Source of the DNA: Spartobacteria bacterium
GTDB lineage: Bacteria > Verrucomicrobiota > Verrucomicrobiia > Chthoniobacterales > Terrimicrobiaceae
DNA: 5,933 nt
Assembly (NCBI GenBank): GCA_947487745.1
Contig: CANKXQ010000088.1
Span: 1-5,933, forward strand
Reading direction: 5' to 3'
Below, piece by piece: positions 4,388 through 5,933 of this stretch; within the stretch, counting starts at the first letter, position 1; each line of letters begins with the position of its first letter. The notes under the pieces are model-generated. The model worked only from the letters and a program-made list of their open reading frames with translations, had not been told where the DNA came from and did not search any database. Both the position numbers and the translations under genes were made by a program.

Positions 4388-5933
4388 GAGACGCGGCCTT
4401 CCAGCAGGCTGCCGACTTTGGATATCAGATCACCCACGGAAAACGGCTTTCGGAGGAAGGCAAAATCCGTTTCGTGTTCCTTGGCAATTTCCTGTTGATC
4501 CGGGTAGCCCGAGGTCAGGAGAAAAGTTGTCTCCGGCCATTTTTTTTCGATCTTGCGGGCCAGTTGAAGCCCCCCCATGCGTGGCATGACCATGTCGGTG
4601 AAAACCAAATCCGGTGCGAACGCCTCGTTGTCTTCGAAATAGGAAAGCGCCGTCTCCCCGTCTTCCGCTTCCACAACGTGGTGCCCAAGGCGTTGCAAGA
4701 CGGTTCGGGCGAAGCTTCGAATGGCTGAGTCGTCCTCCACCAGAAGGATTGTGGCCGGAGCGGTTGTTCTCCCCACGGTATGGATATCGGCCTTGGGCGG
4801 GGCTTCCTGGGCGCTGGGCAGAAAGAGATCCAATCGGCTCAAACCATGCGCGGCACTTGGAATCTCAAGCCGACCTTCGTTTTCTTCGATGACCTCTGCC
4901 GCTGTGGCGATGTTGCGGTTCTTTTCGAGGGTTTTGGAAACTCCTCTGCTTGATTTTGGAACGTAGGTCAGCGAGACGCGGGCATAATTGCCGGGCGGTA
5001 GAGATTTTTGCGCGATGCGGCGGGCGTCTTGAACGACATCACGGGCCACATGGATTTTGAGTTGCCCGCCTTGGGACATCACTTCGCGTGCGGCTACGGC
5101 GAGGTTGATGAAAACCTGTTCGATTTGGCTGCGGTCGGCCTGCACGACGGGCAGGCCGGGTTCGATGTCGATGACCAGTTCGATCTGTTCGCCCAGCAGG
5201 CGGCGCAGCATTTTGACGACATCATTCAAAAGCTCGCCGATATTGATGGAGCCTCGGCGAATGGCCGGAGGTTTGCTGAAGGCCAGAAGTTGGTTCGTGA
5301 GCGAGGCGGCGCGGAGTGCGGCTTTTTCGATTTCCCCCACGAAGCTTGTCAGTTCGTTTGTTTCCGGCATTTCATCCCTGAGGATTTGTGAGTAGCCGAT
5401 CACCACGGAGAGCATATTGTTGAAATCATGCGCCACGCCGCCAGTGAGCTTGCTGAAGGCCTCGGCCCGTTGCGACCTGCTGAGGCGTGCTTCCATCTCA
5501 CGCAAATCCGCGACATCCGTGATCACCGAGCAGAGCACGGGGCTGCTGCCTTCAGCAGGAGCGATGAAGTAGCCGCGCTCCAGAAGAATGGTGTAGAGAC
5601 CGCTCTTTTTTCGCGCCCTGTATTCCGCTTCAAACGGGCCCCCCTGCGCAAGAACACGCTCGATTTCGCGGCGGTAGGCCATGCGGTCGTCTGGATGGAT
5701 GAGGAGCATCCAGATTTCAAACTGACCCGCTATCTCGTGCGGGAAAATTCCAAGAATCCGCTCCATCGCACCCGAGTAGATTGTTTCATCCACAGCGGTG
5801 TCCCACTCGCGCAGAATCTGCGCAGCCGACTGCATGGCGCCTTCCATGCGCAGTTTCCACTGCCGGAGCTTTCGGAGTTCCGATTTCAACTCCTCATCAT
5901 TCAGAGGAGGCGTCGAGACGGTCTCGGAGATGT
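4378..5933 (-). CDS. PAS / HisKA / degenerate ATP lobe / receiver hybrid protein, 5' end outside window
   Basis: The frame is open from the TAA at 4380-4378 to the window edge. The first possible start inside the window is TTG at 5889, but the upstream codons (ISETVSTPPLNDEE) continue the helix without a stop, so the true start lies outside. Numbers below count from 5889. A PAS domain spans about 32-130 (ending TDVADLREMEARL). The H-box GGVAHDFNNML has His154 with Asp155/Asn158. The N-box reads INLAVAAREV: Asn262 is kept but the Mg-binding second Asn is Ala266. After RVSLTY (304-309) the D-x-G-x-G, the F-box and the G-x-G-L-G-L are all absent, and a shortened stretch leads to TAAEVIEENEGRLEI. 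The receiver, about 379-497, is complete: Asp386/Asp387, Asp432 (FTDMVMP), Thr459, Lys481. The protein looks cytoplasmic in the part seen. It would be expected to receive phosphate on Asp432 and pass it to a histidine or back, but not to autophosphorylate normally. It converges on the response regulator gene with a 10-base overlap. Confidence 0.85.
   Translation of the reverse strand, partial: ISETVSTPPLNDEELKSELRKLRQWKLRMEGAMQSAAQILREWDTAVDETIYSGAMERILGIFPHEIAGQFEIWMLLIHPDDRMAYRREIERVLAQGGPFEAEYRARKKSGLYTILLERGYFIAPAEGSSPVLCSVITDVADLREMEARLSRSQRAEAFSKLTGGVAHDFNNMLSVVIGYSQILRDEMPETNELTSFVGEIEKAALRAASLTNQLLAFSKPPAIRRGSINIGELLNDVVKMLRRLLGEQIELVIDIEPGLPVVQADRSQIEQVFINLAVAAREVMSQGGQLKIHVARDVVQDARRIAQKSLPPGNYARVSLTYVPKSSRGVSKTLEKNRNIATAAEVIEENEGRLEIPSAAHGLSRLDLFLPSAQEAPPKADIHTVGRTTAPATILLVEDDSAIRSFARTVLQRLGHHVVEAEDGETALSYFEDNEAFAPDLVFTDMVMPRMGGLQLARKIEKKWPETTFLLTSGYPDQQEIAKEHETDFAFLRKPFSVGDLISKVGSLLEGRVSQQ
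4540..4576 (-). repeat. Two homopolymer runs inside the hybrid receiver
   Basis: On the coding (minus) strand there is a run of seven G (4576-4570, codons for Met438-Gly-Gly-Leu441) and a run of eight A (4547-4540, Glu448-Lys-Lys-Trp451), 22 bases apart. Both lie after the phosphoacceptor Asp432 and before Thr459 and Lys481. Such runs are prone to slippage, but here the frame is intact across both. Confidence 0.6.

Noticed and set aside
5887..5889. TTG at 5889 as the real start of the hybrid kinase
   Set aside because: The frame stays open to the window edge and the residues before it continue a helical linker, so the start most likely lies outside the window.

Overview
The window holds six protein-coding genes on two strands, with almost no non-coding DNA. 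Its GC content is moderately high, and there are no RNA genes, mobile elements or CRISPR arrays. Two genes encode lipoproteins with clear lipoboxes and a third encodes a protein with a signal peptidase I signal, so the organism is an envelope-bearing, probably diderm bacterium. None of the five visible gene starts has a well-spaced Shine-Dalgarno sequence. Together with the mix of gene families this is compatible with the Verrucomicrobiota/PVC group, but that placement is a guess from style and not from a marker gene.

Left part (1-1406, minus strand): a two-gene unit made of a small, probably disordered lipoprotein (906-1406) followed two bases later by a secreted TPR-repeat protein (1-903, C-terminus outside the window). 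A 162-base divergent intergenic region (1407-1568) separates this unit from a plus-strand unit. It contains a weak minus-strand promoter candidate and a hairpin plus T-tract just before the plus-strand start.

Middle part (1569-4387, plus strand): three tightly packed genes. They encode a lipoprotein with a CsgG/TolB-N-like domain, a histidine-kinase-like protein whose ATP-binding motifs are gone, and a response regulator of the RpfG type (receiver, coiled coil, HD-GYP-like domain, small C-terminal domain) whose HD-GYP metal site is also degraded. The first two overlap by one base (TAATG). The second and third lie in the same reading frame, separated by one stop codon and five codons.

Right part (4378-5933, minus strand): a convergent gene overlapping the response regulator by 10 bases. 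It encodes a PAS, histidine-kinase and receiver hybrid protein whose N-terminus lies outside the window. Its H-box and receiver are intact but its ATP lobe has lost the second N-box Asn and the recognisable G-boxes.

The main point of interest is a signalling locus in which every phosphotransfer residue (two H-box histidines, two receiver aspartates) is preserved while the catalytic output sites (two ATP lobes, one HD-GYP metal centre) have decayed. The domain order resembles the CckA-ChpT-response regulator relay of alphaproteobacteria, but by architecture only. A reasonable model is a phosphorelay or phosphatase/scaffold module, perhaps tied to the envelope through the co-transcribed lipoprotein. 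This is inference and needs structure prediction, homologue comparison and phosphotransfer assays.
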